From: Oscillospiraceae bacterium
GTDB lineage: Bacteria; Bacillota; Clostridia; Oscillospirales; CAG-272
Assembly: GCA_015063845.1 (NCBI GenBank)
Contig: SVTJ01000006.1
Location: forward strand, 45,917 to 109,916
Length of the DNA: 64,000 nucleotides
Direction: 5' to 3'
This document shows positions 18,755 through 28,071 of the stretch, one piece after another (the first letter of the stretch is position 1; every line of letters starts with the position of its first letter). A model generated the notes under the pieces. The model was not told the origin of the DNA, did not search any database, and saw nothing but the letters and a program-made list of their open reading frames with translations. Position numbers and translations under genes: made by a program.

Positions 18755-20575
18755 TTAGTTATCGTCGTCGAGCTTAAGGACTGCCATAAAGGCTTCGGGA
18801 GAAACCTGAACGGAGCCGAGCTGACGCATCTTCTTTTTACCTTCCTTCTGCTTTTCAAGCAGCTTCTTCTTTCTTGTGATATCACCGCCGTAGCACTTAG
18901 CAAGCACGTCCTTGCGCATTGCCTTGACTGTCTCGCGCGCAATTATACGCGAGCCGATAGCCGCCTGTATAGGTACCTCGAAGAGCTGACGGGGGATGTT
19001 ATCCTTAAGCTTTTCAGCGATCCTTCTGGCGCGTCCGTATGCCTTTTCCTCGTGGACTATAAAGGACAGCGCGTCCACCTGCTCGCCGTTGAGCAAAAAG
19101 TCAAGCTTGACAAGCTTACTCGGGACGTAGTCGCCAAGCTCATAATCAAGCGAAGCGTATCCGCGCGAGCGGCTCTTGAGCGCATCGAAGAAGTCATAGA
19201 TTATCTCATTGAGAGGCAGGTCGTAATGAAGCTCGACACGAGCCGTGTCGATGTACTTCATATCTATAAAATTGCCTCGTCTATCCTGACAAAGGTCCAT
19301 AAGACCACCGACGAACTCGGTAGGAGTTATGATATTCGCCTTGACGATAGGCTCATACGCCGTATCTATCTCATCTGCGGGCGGGAAGTTTGAGGGGTTA
19401 TCGATACGTACCTTCTCACCGTCTCTGCGAGTTACCTCATAAATAACCGAGGGTGCGGTGGTGATAAGATCGAGATTGAACTCTCTTTCAAGTCTCTCCT
19501 CAATTATCTCCATATGGAGAAGTCCGAGAAATCCGCAACGGAAGCCAAAGCCGAGTGCGATAGAGGTCTCGGGCTCAAACACGAGAGCCGCGTCGTTGAG
19601 CTGAAGCTTTTCAAGCGCGTCACGCAGATCTCCGTATTTCGCGCCGTCAGCGGGATATATACCCGCATATACCATGGGCTGTACTGCCTTAAATCCGGGC
19701 AGGGGAGTATCCGTGGGGTTATCCACCAAAGTTATGGTATCTCCCACCTGTGTCTCGCCTACGCTCTTTATAGATGCCGTGATATATCCAACGTCACCCG
19801 CGCTGATCTCATCACTCTTTTGAAGCCCGAACGGAGTCATAAATCCAACGTCCACAACGTCAAACTCTGCGCCCGTATTCATAAGCTTTATCTTGTCACC
19901 GCTCTTCAGCGTGCCGTCGAATACGCGAACGTTGACGACAACACCGAGATAGCTGTCGTAGTACGAGTCGAATATAAGTGCCTTAAGGGGAGCATCAACG
20001 TCACCCGTAGGTGCGGGAACGTCACGCACGACAGCCTCAAGCACCTGCTCGATGTTAAGTCCTGTCTTTGCGGAAACCGCAGGACAGTCCTCTGCGGGGA
20101 TGCCGATAATGTCCTCTATCTCACCTCTGACACGTTCTATGTCGGCAGAGGGAAGGTCTATCTTGTTTATCACGGGAACTATTTCAAGATTTGCGTCGAC
20201 AGCAAGATACGCATTTGCAAGCGTCTGCGCCTCTATGCCTTGTGTCGCGTCAACGACGAGGAGCGCACCGTCGCAAGCGTTGAGCGAGCGTGACACCTCA
20301 TAGTTGAAGTCGACGTGACCTGGGGTGTCAATGAGGTTGAACTCATATTCCTCACCGTCCTGAGCCTTATAATTAAGACGCACGGCAGTTGCCTTGATAG
20401 TTATACCGCGTTCTTTTTCAAGCTCCATATTATCAAGAAGTCTATTTTCCATTTCGCGCTGAGAAACGGTCTGCGTTGCTTCAAGTATTCTGTCGGCAAG
20501 CGTAGACTTTCCGTGGTCGATATGCGCGATTATTGAGAAATTTCTTATATGATTTTGCTTTTGAGTGTTTGACAT
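18755..20575 (-). CDS. lepA: Elongation factor 4 (back-translocating GTPase LepA)
   Basis: A 606-residue translational GTPase of normal LepA length. The G domain starts with [20 protein letters not shown] (G1), has DTPGHVDF (G3) and NKIDLP (G4). The LepA-specific C-terminal domain ends with [31 protein letters not shown], which inserts toward the A site, and replaces EF-G domain IV. LepA acts on ribosomes under stress and in biogenesis. A promoter with TTGTGA-17-TATAAT lies upstream on the minus strand. Confidence 0.97.
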   Translation of the reverse strand: MSNTQKQNHIRNFSIIAHIDHGKSTLADRILEATQTVSQREMENRLLDNMELEKERGITIKATAVRLNYKAQDGEEYEFNLIDTPGHVDFNYEVSRSLNACDGALLVVDATQGIEAQTLANAYLAVDANLEIVPVINKIDLPSADIERVRGEIEDIIGIPAEDCPAVSAKTGLNIEQVLEAVVRDVPAPTGDVDAPLKALIFDSYYDSYLGVVVNVRVFDGTLKSGDKIKLMNTGAEFDVVDVGFMTPFGLQKSDEISAGDVGYITASIKSVGETQVGDTITLVDNPTDTPLPGFKAVQPMVYAGIYPADGAKYGDLRDALEKLQLNDAALVFEPETSIALGFGFRCGFLGLLHMEIIEERLEREFNLDLITTAPSVIYEVTRRDGEKVRIDNPSNFPPADEIDTAYEPIVKANIITPTEFVGGLMDLCQDRRGNFIDMKYIDTARVELHYDLPLNEIIYDFFDALKSRSRGYASLDYELGDYVPSKLVKLDFLLNGEQVDALSFIVHEEKAYGRARRIAEKLKDNIPRQLFEVPIQAAIGSRIIARETVKAMRKDVLAKCYGGDITRKKKLLEKQKEGKKKMRQLGSVQVSPEAFMAVLKLDDDN

Positions 20576-20623
20576 CTATATACTCCGTTATATTTTTTGT
20601 CAGAATTTATTTATACACACATA

Positions 20624-20652
20624 ATTATATAATATTCTACGACTTTTCACAA
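20624..20652 (-). promoter_or_regulatory. Promoter of lepA
   Basis: Minus-strand TTGTGA (20647-20652), 17-bp spacer and TATAAT (20624-20629). Confidence 0.65.
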
Positions 20653-20721
20653 TAGTTTTTTTAGTTTTTAATGTAAATTTTTTTACGATATAGTGCGGTG
20701 TACAAAAATGGCAATGTTAAA

Positions 20722-20743
20722 CCATAATATGACCATAATATGA
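20722..20743. repeat. 11-bp tandem duplication at the junction of the decayed gene
   Basis: CCATAATATGA occurs twice head to tail, immediately before the point where the pseudogene reading frame opens. A short duplication here fits a deletion or insertion scar that removed the 5' end of the gene. Confidence 0.7.
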
Positions 20744-23734
20744 CGATCAAGCGAAAAACTGCTTGCTTTTGATGCGGACGCAAGCCGTGGCACGGATATA
20801 GCTATCACCAAGGAAGGTGATAAGTATTATCTCTATGATTATCAAAACGGACAGATAAGCCACGCGCTCAGCAAGTCGGACGTAGATGAGATATTAAGAG
20901 AGTATCGCGACGGTGCTGAAAATAAAAAAACCGCCATCGTTATCGAGGCGGACAGTGAGCTGGCGAGAAGGATTGAAAAATCAGATAAATCTAAATATAC
21001 CGTTATAAAGGATTATCTTATTGAGAAATTTGGCGGTGAAGAATTCACTTTCTCCGATGGAGTAAAAGCTATAATGGATAATAGCGATGCCAAGGAACTT
21101 GCGCATAAGGCCGATAAAGTAAAAACTGCTGAACTTGCAAACTTGAGAGAGCTTATTCAAAAGGCAGAACTTGCTGCTAAAAGCGATAAGGTTACACATA
21201 ACAAGTTCGACGGATTCTTATACTATGCGGTCAGTATAAGTTTCGAGGGTGAAAACTATGACATCTTATTGAATGTCGGGCATTCAAAATATGACGGTAA
21301 ATATCACATCTATGACATTACTAAGAATAATATAGAAAAAAGAAGAACTGCCAACCAGTCATCTACCGGTTTGTCGCGGCCCGTAGGTAACGCGATTAAA
21401 AACAGTTCTTCTACTGATAGTATATCACAAACATCTCGAAAAATCAACACTTCCTCGAAAAAAAGTTTTACATTCAAGGAAATCGACGGGTATGCACGTG
21501 AGAACATAGAGGACTATAAGAGCCTCAGCGCATCTAATCAGGCAATAATAAGGTCGGTAATACGCCAGGGACTGGCGCTTGGTATGCATGAGGCGGAAGT
21601 GTTTACATATGCAAAGGTGGCAGCTCATTCGGGTGTGAATATCGTCTTCGATAAGCAAAGAACGGTCGTAGGCAGAAAGAAAGGCACGACTGAGCTTGTA
21701 TATGCAGATGGCTTCTATGACCACGCAAGGCGAGAGATAGTTGTTAACCCCGAGGGTAAGAGAAGCACCGAGGCGCTGCTCATCCACGAGCTGGCGCATG
21801 CTATATATAAGGACAAGCAGGGCAGAGTGATAGCAGAACGCGGAGTGAAAAAACTGACAGAGGAGCAAAGACAGGCCATCACGAAAAAATATGCCGGGAT
21901 AAAAGAAGGCAACGCTGTGACGATCATCGGGGAGTTCAACGCGCACTATGCAGAGGGAATACTCGGAAACAAAAATACCCTTGAGCAGTTGTTCCGTGAC
22001 GGACCGACGCTCAAGGATAGAATACTTGATTTTTTCAAGGGTGCCAAGACCGACTATGCGAGTGATGAGAAGCTCTCCCGCGAGGCACGCAAGCTTTTCA
22101 AGCACTATAAAAAGCTCTTTGACGCTTTCTCCGAGCAGAACCGCGGAAATAATATGGTGGAGAGGAGTGCAGGAATAGGAAAAGTAAGCTATGCTCTTGA
22201 TTATAGCAGGGCGATAGATCAGCTCGATAATAATACTCTTGATACACAGCAAAACACACATCTAAAACTGCTCGACCACACCCCGAAAATATACACGGAT
22301 AAAGCTGGAGCGATCAATCGTGAAATTGTTATGGGGTGGGATATTGCGTATCTTGCTATGAAGAAAAATGGCGATATTCCCGGCAATTATCATGGACTTG
22401 GTATTGAGGTTATGAAGGCGTTACCGCGTGCATTGGAAGATCCCCTGTATATAGTGAAACAAAAAAACGGCAGAATTGCCGCAGTCACAGAGATAGTTGT
22501 AAAAGGAAAGAGAGCTGTATTTGCATCTATTGAACTTGAAGCGTTCCAAACTACTGTCCAGGAAGGCGAATCCGAAGCAAAGATATATAATCTTGTCGTT
22601 ACAATTACTGATGCGAAGCCTAATTACCTACAAAACACTATATTTGGCGGTAAAGTTGTCTACAACAAAAATAATGAAGACCCCGCACACTTTATACTTC
22701 GGCTGAAATCGCTTGAAAAAGCATTGCCGACCTATGATCCTGCGAGATCTTCTATAGATAGTATACACGAAACTGAAGAGAAAAGCAATAGTTTTGCAGA
22801 AATTAATTCGGAAATTTCTTCCGAGGTGCTTTCAGTTCTATCTGAAAAGCAAGCTGAAGCTCTTGTCCGGAGAGGTGTAAAGGGAGATGCATTACTGAAT
22901 GCCACAGATCTGGCAAGTGAGATATTAGCAGTTGAAGGTGAAATAACCGATGATGCGAAAGCAGTTGTTTATCATGGAACTACGCCCGAAAATGCAAAAA
23001 AGATCATTGAAACAGGAAAAATGTACGGCAAGGAAGATGCGCTTTTCTTTTCGACGAAGAAGGACGGTATAGTTCTCGACTATGGCAAGGCGGTGATCAA
23101 GGCGCGGATACCTCTTGAAAAGCTTGAGCTGAACGATATATTCGATAGCGAGATTCATCTCACAATGAAAGTGAAGCCTCACACGCTTACTAATATTAGT
23201 TTTGCTCTCCCTGAGGATTTCGATGGAGAAGTATCGGTAGAAGCTTCGGCAGATTTACAGCAAAACACAAAATTAGCCCCAAAAAGTGATTTAAACCACG
23301 AAAGAGCCAAAGTAAAAACGGAGAAATACGCCAGAGTTGCTACGAAATCAAGCGGACAAATAGCAAAGGAAAGAGCCAACTTCCAAGGAGAGAAGGTATT
23401 CGATAAGAGCAGTGTTTCAGCTGCTATGAGCACTATCGACGTTTGGAGCAGATTGCCCGTAAAGGTTCGTGACGAACTGACGGAAAGACTATGGCAAGGC
23501 TTTAACCAAAGAAGGGACAACCAGGGTTACGTATCCTTCCGTGAAACTATGTACGGAAAGCTTCGCGCGACCTTGCGCCAGGAGCTGGAGTTCTCACTCT
23601 CAAAGGATGAATCTGCATTGATGGATAAACAGCTCGCGGCTGCGCTCGGTAATCAATGGCTGATTTTGCTAATCACCAAAACGCGCACTCCCTCATAAGA
23701 TGATATCGAGAGCAAAAAGCTCTTGAAGTCTTGA
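20744..23734 (+). pseudogene. Remnant of a phage/ICE polyvalent protein with nuclease, peptidase and ADP-ribosyltransferase-like domains
   Basis: The frame is open from 20744 with no start codon that has a ribosome binding site; the first ATG (21074) falls inside a continuous domain, so the 5' end is missing. In order I see a KDYLIEKFGG/AHKADKVKTAEL unit and FLYYAVSISFEGENYDILLNVG that resembles the BECR-type nuclease of polyvalent proteins, a zincin peptidase (ALLIHELAHAIYKD), a MuF-C-like region (DKAGAINREIVMGWDI...), an ADP-ribosyltransferase-like VYHGTTPENAKKI...LFFSTKKDG, and a helical end. The printed frame stops at 23698 in a non-homologous tail; the +1 frame at 23656 reads MADFANHQNAHSLIR and the original frame then resumes as DDIESKKLLKS, ending at 23734. 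Two compensating indels are the simple explanation. No other phage or conjugation gene is nearby. Domain names rest on motif memory, not on a search. Confidence 0.7.
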
Positions 23735-23748
23735 AGGGAGGACGAAAT

Positions 23749-23841
23749 ATGAACAACTGTTTGTGTGGATTGTTTGATAACAACAACGGTATCTGGCTCA
23801 TAATTATAGCTCTTGTTCTTATCTTCTGCTGCTGCGGCTGA
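23749..23841 (+). CDS. 30-residue Cys-rich single-pass membrane peptide
   Basis: An ATG with GGGAGGA seven bases upstream opens a 30-codon frame: a short polar Cys-containing head (MNNCLCGLFDNNNG), one hydrophobic segment of about 12-13 residues, and the ending CCCG. Tiny peptides of this plan (polar Cys head, membrane segment, Cys cluster) resemble the small hydrophobic peptides found in sporulating Clostridia, but no function is known to me. It is followed by two hairpins. Whether it is truly translated rests on the good ribosome binding site and clean design. Confidence 0.6.
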   Translation: MNNCLCGLFDNNNGIWLIIIALVLIFCCCG

Positions 23842-23861
23842 TAGACGGGTATGCATTTTTT

Positions 23862-23902
23862 GAGGGGACTTTCCTTTAGAAAGTCCCCTCGAATTCCTTT
23901 TT
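23862..23902 (+). terminator. Terminator after the Cys-rich peptide
   Basis: GAGGGGACTTTC pairs perfectly with GAAAGTCCCCTC over a 5-base loop, followed after eight bases by a T-run. The stem is nearly identical to the hairpin at 13371. Confidence 0.75.
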
Positions 23903-23911
23903 GAAATATTT

Positions 23912-23941
23912 AGGGGCATTTTCTATCAAGAAAATGCCCCT
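23912..23941 (-). terminator. Hairpin downstream of the GH2 gene
   Basis: AGGGGCATTTTC and GAAAATGCCCCT form a 12-bp perfect stem with a TATCAA loop just after the stop of the leftward GH2 gene; on the minus strand it is followed by AAATATTTC, a weak T-tract. Confidence 0.6.
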
Positions 23942-23952
23942 TGCTGTGCCTA

Positions 23953-26223
23953 TCAGTTTTTCTTAGGCTTCTTTATCTTGTTGAGCTTCTTGTTCATCTT
24001 AAGCAGCTCTTCCTTGGTGAACTCTACGTTCATCATAGCCATCATAGTGGTAAGACGGAGAACGGTAAATCCGCCCATCATCTGCATAAGACCGCCGTCT
24101 GCCTTAAGGTCAACGTCAAATCCGCCCGATTTCTTTTCGCCGCCTTTCTTGCTTGCGTCCATCTTCTTCTTTATCTGAAGACCAACGCCGATAAACCACA
24201 TCTTTCCTCTCTTGGATTCCATGATGTCCGCAATTTTGTCGTTGAGAGAGAAGCGTCCTTCGGGAGCGTCGATATCAAACCAGTTGAGGACCGCGCCCTT
24301 TTCAACAAGAACGTAGTCCATATTCATCTCGTCAACCTTGCGGATCTTGCCCTCGTCGGTAAACTCGCCTGCTTTGGCAACTATCGTGCTCTCGCCTACG
24401 TTCTTTACGTCGAAGTAGAAGAAGTGGTCGGGAGCAGCCTTTTTGCCAATGCTCTCACCGTTGACGAAAAGCTCTACCTCGGGGAGGTTGGAGTAAACGG
24501 TGACCTTTGTTACGTCCTCAACTCTGTCAACGTATCTCTTGCCGCAAAGGTGTACGAAAGGAGCGTCCTCGGGGGAGCGGAGCCATGCCTTGTAAGCATA
24601 GAAGGAATCCTTCTTATACTTACGGTCCATAGTAACCAGACCCTTGTGGTTCTGTCCGTTCTCGCCACCCTCAGCTCTCGCGTCAGCGCCGAAGTCGAAC
24701 ATATTCCATACGTGGGTAGCCCACATATACTTTCTTGTAAAGAGCTGCTTGATGAGCTCCTCGTGATAGTATGCTTGGTATTCCTCGGTGTAGTCACCCT
24801 GCTTGGGGTCAGACGTGTGCCAGTTAAGAGCCTCACAGCCGTATTCGGAGCAGCCTATCGGAATGCTCGGGTGCATTGCATGGAACTTATCGAACCAAGG
24901 TCCGTTCATAGACGTATCTCCGCCGTACCAACCGAAGTAATGGTTGTAGGATACCACGTCGGGAATGAGAAGATAGGGGTCGTCCATCTTGCACATGGAA
25001 ACAGCCGCTATGGTAGTAAGTCTTGTCTTATCCATCTCGTGAACGAGGTCGTTAAGAATGCGGTGGTTTTCAAGCAGATCGTCGTCAGAACCGCCTATGG
25101 ATATCTCGTTGGAAAGTCCCCAAACAACTATTGAGGGATGGTTGTAGTTCTGAGACACAAGTTCCTTCATCTGAGATATTGTGTTCTCGCGACCGCCGGG
25201 CATATGCTTGGAGATGTAAGGTATCTCTGCCCAGATAACAAGTCCGCGCTCGTCGCACAGATCGTAGAAATACTGATCGTGTTGATAGTGAGCAAGACGG
25301 ATAGTCGTAGCACCTACCTCGCAAATGAGGTCGATATCCTCAACGTGATGCTCGGGAAGCAGAGCGTTACCAACGCCCCATCTGTCCTGATGACGGGATA
25401 CGCCTCTGAGGGGGTACTCCTCGCCATTGAGGATAAATCCGTTATCGGGATCGATCTTGAACGTACGGCAGCCGAAGCGTGAGCATACATTGTCAAGTAC
25501 GTCGTCTCCCTCAACTATCTCTGCTTCGCAGCAATAGAGATAAGGATCTTTTCTTCCGTTCCAAAGGTGAACGTCCTTTATCTCAAAGACCGCCTTTGTT
25601 TCGGTGGTCTCTATCTTGTCGAGCTCATTTTCGTCCTTGTCATAGATAGTGTAAACGATCTTTTGTCCGTCCTTGAGGTTCTTTACGAATACTTCGACCT
25701 CTACCTTTGCGTCCTTGCCCTCAACAGTGGGGGTTATCATAATACCGGGCGCACCGTAGTAATCAAGGTCAAAGTGGGATGCATTTGCGCAGATAAGATT
25801 TACGTTACGGTAAAGACCGCCGTAGAACGTAAAGTCAGCCATCTGGGGGTAAACTGTGTCGTTTGCGGAGTTGTCAACTACGACTGCGATATCATTCTCC
25901 TCGGCGAGCGCATCGGTGATGTTTACTCTCCACGTTGAATAACCGCCGTCGTGATGCGCAAGCTTTTGTCCGTTTACGTAAACGTCAGCGGAGGAGTTTG
26001 CACCGCGAAGCTCGAGGTAATAAAGGTCGGACACGGGAAGGTCTGCCTTCTTTACCGATTTTACGTACAGACAAGAGCCGCGGAAATAGTCGTTTCCGCC
26101 GTCAAAGCCGTCGCAGGCATTCCAAGAGTGGGGAAGAGTTACTGTCTCGCCCTCACGAACGCTTACGTCGGTCGTGTTCTTGACAAAAAGCCAATTGTCG
26201 TTAAAATTTAAAACGTTTCTCAT
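23953..26223 (-). CDS. Glycoside hydrolase family 2 (beta-glucuronidase or beta-galactosidase)
   Basis: A 756-residue GH2 enzyme without signal peptide, so it acts in the cytosol. Jelly-roll and immunoglobulin-like domains fill residues 1-270, the TIM barrel about 270-570. The acid/base glutamate is in GLSNEISIGG (near 370) and the nucleophile in GCSEYGCEAL (near 440). QNHKGLVTMDRK near 545 holds an NxK motif; in beta-glucuronidases such a motif binds the carboxylate, but similar sequences occur in some GH2 galactosidases. The hexuronate genes alongside favour a glucuronidase. The last 120 residues are basic and Met-rich and not part of the catalytic fold. SD AAGGAG fixes the start. Confidence 0.85.
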   Translation of the reverse strand: MRNVLNFNDNWLFVKNTTDVSVREGETVTLPHSWNACDGFDGGNDYFRGSCLYVKSVKKADLPVSDLYYLELRGANSSADVYVNGQKLAHHDGGYSTWRVNITDALAEENDIAVVVDNSANDTVYPQMADFTFYGGLYRNVNLICANASHFDLDYYGAPGIMITPTVEGKDAKVEVEVFVKNLKDGQKIVYTIYDKDENELDKIETTETKAVFEIKDVHLWNGRKDPYLYCCEAEIVEGDDVLDNVCSRFGCRTFKIDPDNGFILNGEEYPLRGVSRHQDRWGVGNALLPEHHVEDIDLICEVGATTIRLAHYQHDQYFYDLCDERGLVIWAEIPYISKHMPGGRENTISQMKELVSQNYNHPSIVVWGLSNEISIGGSDDDLLENHRILNDLVHEMDKTRLTTIAAVSMCKMDDPYLLIPDVVSYNHYFGWYGGDTSMNGPWFDKFHAMHPSIPIGCSEYGCEALNWHTSDPKQGDYTEEYQAYYHEELIKQLFTRKYMWATHVWNMFDFGADARAEGGENGQNHKGLVTMDRKYKKDSFYAYKAWLRSPEDAPFVHLCGKRYVDRVEDVTKVTVYSNLPEVELFVNGESIGKKAAPDHFFYFDVKNVGESTIVAKAGEFTDEGKIRKVDEMNMDYVLVEKGAVLNWFDIDAPEGRFSLNDKIADIMESKRGKMWFIGVGLQIKKKMDASKKGGEKKSGGFDVDLKADGGLMQMMGGFTVLRLTTMMAMMNVEFTKEELLKMNKKLNKIKKPKKN

Positions 26224-26253
26224 TTTCGGTTCTCCTTGAATTAATGTATATCA

Positions 26254-26262
26254 ATTATATCA
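26254..26262 (-). promoter_or_regulatory. Extended -10 promoter of the GH2 gene
   Basis: Minus-strand TGATATAAT lies about 30 bases before the start codon. No good -35 is present, which fits an activator-dependent promoter. A terminator after the symporter gene means GH2 is probably transcribed at least partly from here. Confidence 0.6.
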
Positions 26263-26293
26263 CAAATTTTATTAACATGCTGTAAATCTTTTA

Positions 26294-26325
26294 AAAAGGC
26301 GTCCAACTATTAAGTCGGACGCCTT
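26294..26325 (-). terminator. Terminator of the sugar symporter gene
   Basis: On the minus strand AAGGCGTCC (26317-26325) and GGACGCCTT (26296-26304) form a 9-bp stem followed by TTTTTAAAAG. Confidence 0.8.
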
Positions 26326-26346
26326 GGTTGTCATTGCCTTGATGTT

Positions 26347-27825
26347 TTATGCCTGCTCAGCCTCTCCGTCTGCGGGAGCTGCTTCAACAGCCTTGCGAGC
26401 TGCAAGCTCTTCGTTCATCTTAGCGAGAGTCTTCTTGTCAAGGTTGTAAACAAGAGCGAGACCTATGAACTGAAGGACAGCGGATACGAGGAAGAGTACA
26501 GCGACGAGGACACGGAGATTTACCGCAACGTCCCAAGAAAGGAGCGTTACGTCGATGAATGCCTCTCCTGTAACGGGATCGGTTGCATTGTTTACGTATC
26601 CGAGTGCGCTCATTATAACAAGCGCAACTGCGGGGCCGATGCCCTGAGCGAGCTTACGGAAGAAGGAGTGGAGCGAATAAACGACACCCTCTTCACGCTT
26701 ACCTGTCTTCCACTCGTTGTAGTCGATAGCGTCACCCATCATTGCCCACGATACTGTGGAGTAGATGCCGAGACCAAGGCTGTATACGAGCTGGCAGAGA
26801 ACGTAGATAATGAGGTCAAGTCCCGTGTTGTCGGGAACTATAATGAATAGACCTGCGCCACCGATTATCGAGCAGATAGCGCCGACAACGGAGAGCTCTT
26901 TCTTACCGAATCTTGTAACCATCTTGCGGGCAAGAGGTGTGAACAAAACTATCGGGATCATAGCGAAGAGCTGAACTATACCGGAGATCTGAGGGTTCTT
27001 GAAGTAGATCTGGAATACAACGGAAACAGCGGTAGCCGCACCCTGCATACCGATGAACATACCCATAGCTGCGAGAGTTGCGCCAACTGCGGGACGGTTT
27101 GTGATGAAGTTCTTCATTGCCTTGAGTACGTTGAACTTAGGCTGCTCCTCGTTTACAACGACCTCTGTTTCAACACGGATCTCGGTGTTGCGGATCATGA
27201 ACTGGAAGCAGAAGAAGCCGAGCACGCCCATGATGAGAGCTGCAAGGAATACTCTTACGCCGTTGAGAGAACCGTCAGCGTTGTACATAATAAAGGGAAG
27301 GATAACCATAGGAAGCATATTTCCTACCATAGATCCTATCGAACGCCAAGCGGAGAGAGAAGCTCTGTCTGCGGGCTCCTTGGAAATAAGGGAGAGCAGA
27401 GAGCCGTAGGGAACGTTTGCGATGGTATAGAACGCATCCCAGATAACGTAGCCTGCAATAAAGATTATGAACTTTGCCCAAACGGGAGCCTGCGGGAAGG
27501 GAAGGAAGCAGCACGCACCGCCGACGATAAGTCCGATAGAACCGAACCAGATGTACGCAAGGAACTTGTTTCTCTTGTACTTTCTGCGGTCTGCATCGAT
27601 AACAGAACCTATAAGCGGGTCGTTGATAGCGTCCCATACCTGAACTATCACGAGGAGAAGTGAGTACCAAAGACCCATTCCCATGATCTGTGTCCAGAAC
27701 AGAGCCATAGTGCCCTTGAGCGCGAAGCTCATGTTACAGCCAAGGTCGCCTGCCGCGTACGCAACACTGTCGCGTATACCAAACTTGCGATGGCCGTTCG
27801 CATCCAATTTCTTTTGCTTTTTCAT
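26347..27825 (-). CDS. GPH family sugar:cation symporter
   Basis: A 492-residue, 12-helix transporter of the glycoside-pentoside-hexuronide family. Typical features are the N-terminal AYAAGDLGCNMSFAL, the VQVWDAINDPLIGSVIDADRRK motif near 55-75, and the PYGSLLSLISKEPADRASLSAWR loop near 125-145. The family imports glycosides, pentosides or hexuronides with Na+ or H+. Paired with the GH2 hydrolase it would bring in a glucuronide or galactoside for cytosolic cleavage. The ATG at 27825 has AGAGG ten bases upstream; a TTG thirteen codons earlier lacks one. Confidence 0.9.
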   Translation of the reverse strand: MKKQKKLDANGHRKFGIRDSVAYAAGDLGCNMSFALKGTMALFWTQIMGMGLWYSLLLVIVQVWDAINDPLIGSVIDADRRKYKRNKFLAYIWFGSIGLIVGGACCFLPFPQAPVWAKFIIFIAGYVIWDAFYTIANVPYGSLLSLISKEPADRASLSAWRSIGSMVGNMLPMVILPFIMYNADGSLNGVRVFLAALIMGVLGFFCFQFMIRNTEIRVETEVVVNEEQPKFNVLKAMKNFITNRPAVGATLAAMGMFIGMQGAATAVSVVFQIYFKNPQISGIVQLFAMIPIVLFTPLARKMVTRFGKKELSVVGAICSIIGGAGLFIIVPDNTGLDLIIYVLCQLVYSLGLGIYSTVSWAMMGDAIDYNEWKTGKREEGVVYSLHSFFRKLAQGIGPAVALVIMSALGYVNNATDPVTGEAFIDVTLLSWDVAVNLRVLVAVLFLVSAVLQFIGLALVYNLDKKTLAKMNEELAARKAVEAAPADGEAEQA

Positions 27826-27858
27826 TGTTGCTTTTCCTCTTTCTGTTAATTTTTTGGG

Positions 27859-27879
27859 TGTCAAATTCCGTTTTTGACA
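27859..27879. promoter_or_regulatory. Inverted repeat in the symporter leader, operator candidate
   Basis: TGTCAAA and TTTGACA are exact complements separated by 7 bp, placed 34 bp before the symporter start and inside the divergent AraC/symporter intergenic region. Binding here could block the leftward transcript. Inference only. Confidence 0.45.
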
Positions 27880-27984
27880 GCCGATTAAAAGCTTACTATT
27901 TTAGTATAAAGCATTTTCGCAAATATCGTGAGTAATTTTTTTATGTATTTTTGTATTTTCTTTACATAACAGCAAAAAATACTG

Positions 27985-28013
27985 TTGCAATTACACAAAA
28001 ACCGTGATATAAT
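27985..28013 (+). promoter_or_regulatory. Promoter of the AraC gene at 28 kb
   Basis: TTGCAA (27985-27990), 17-bp spacer, TATAAT (28008-28013) with TGA in front (extended -10). It overlaps an in-frame TTG codon at 27985, which therefore cannot be the translational start of the gene. Confidence 0.8.
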
Positions 28014-28071
28014 ATTAAATGAGGTTGGGAAAAATTGTGCAAATTTGGTATTTGCGGAAAGGAAAACGGCT

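Noticed and set aside
23941..25134. 397-codon plus-strand frame opposite the GH2 gene
   Set aside because: Same reason; the GH2 catalytic motifs lie on the minus strand.
27985..28071. Longer N-terminus for the AraC regulator at 28 kb from the TTG at 27985
   Set aside because: That codon is the -35 box of the promoter; the ATG at 28072 has a ribosome binding site.
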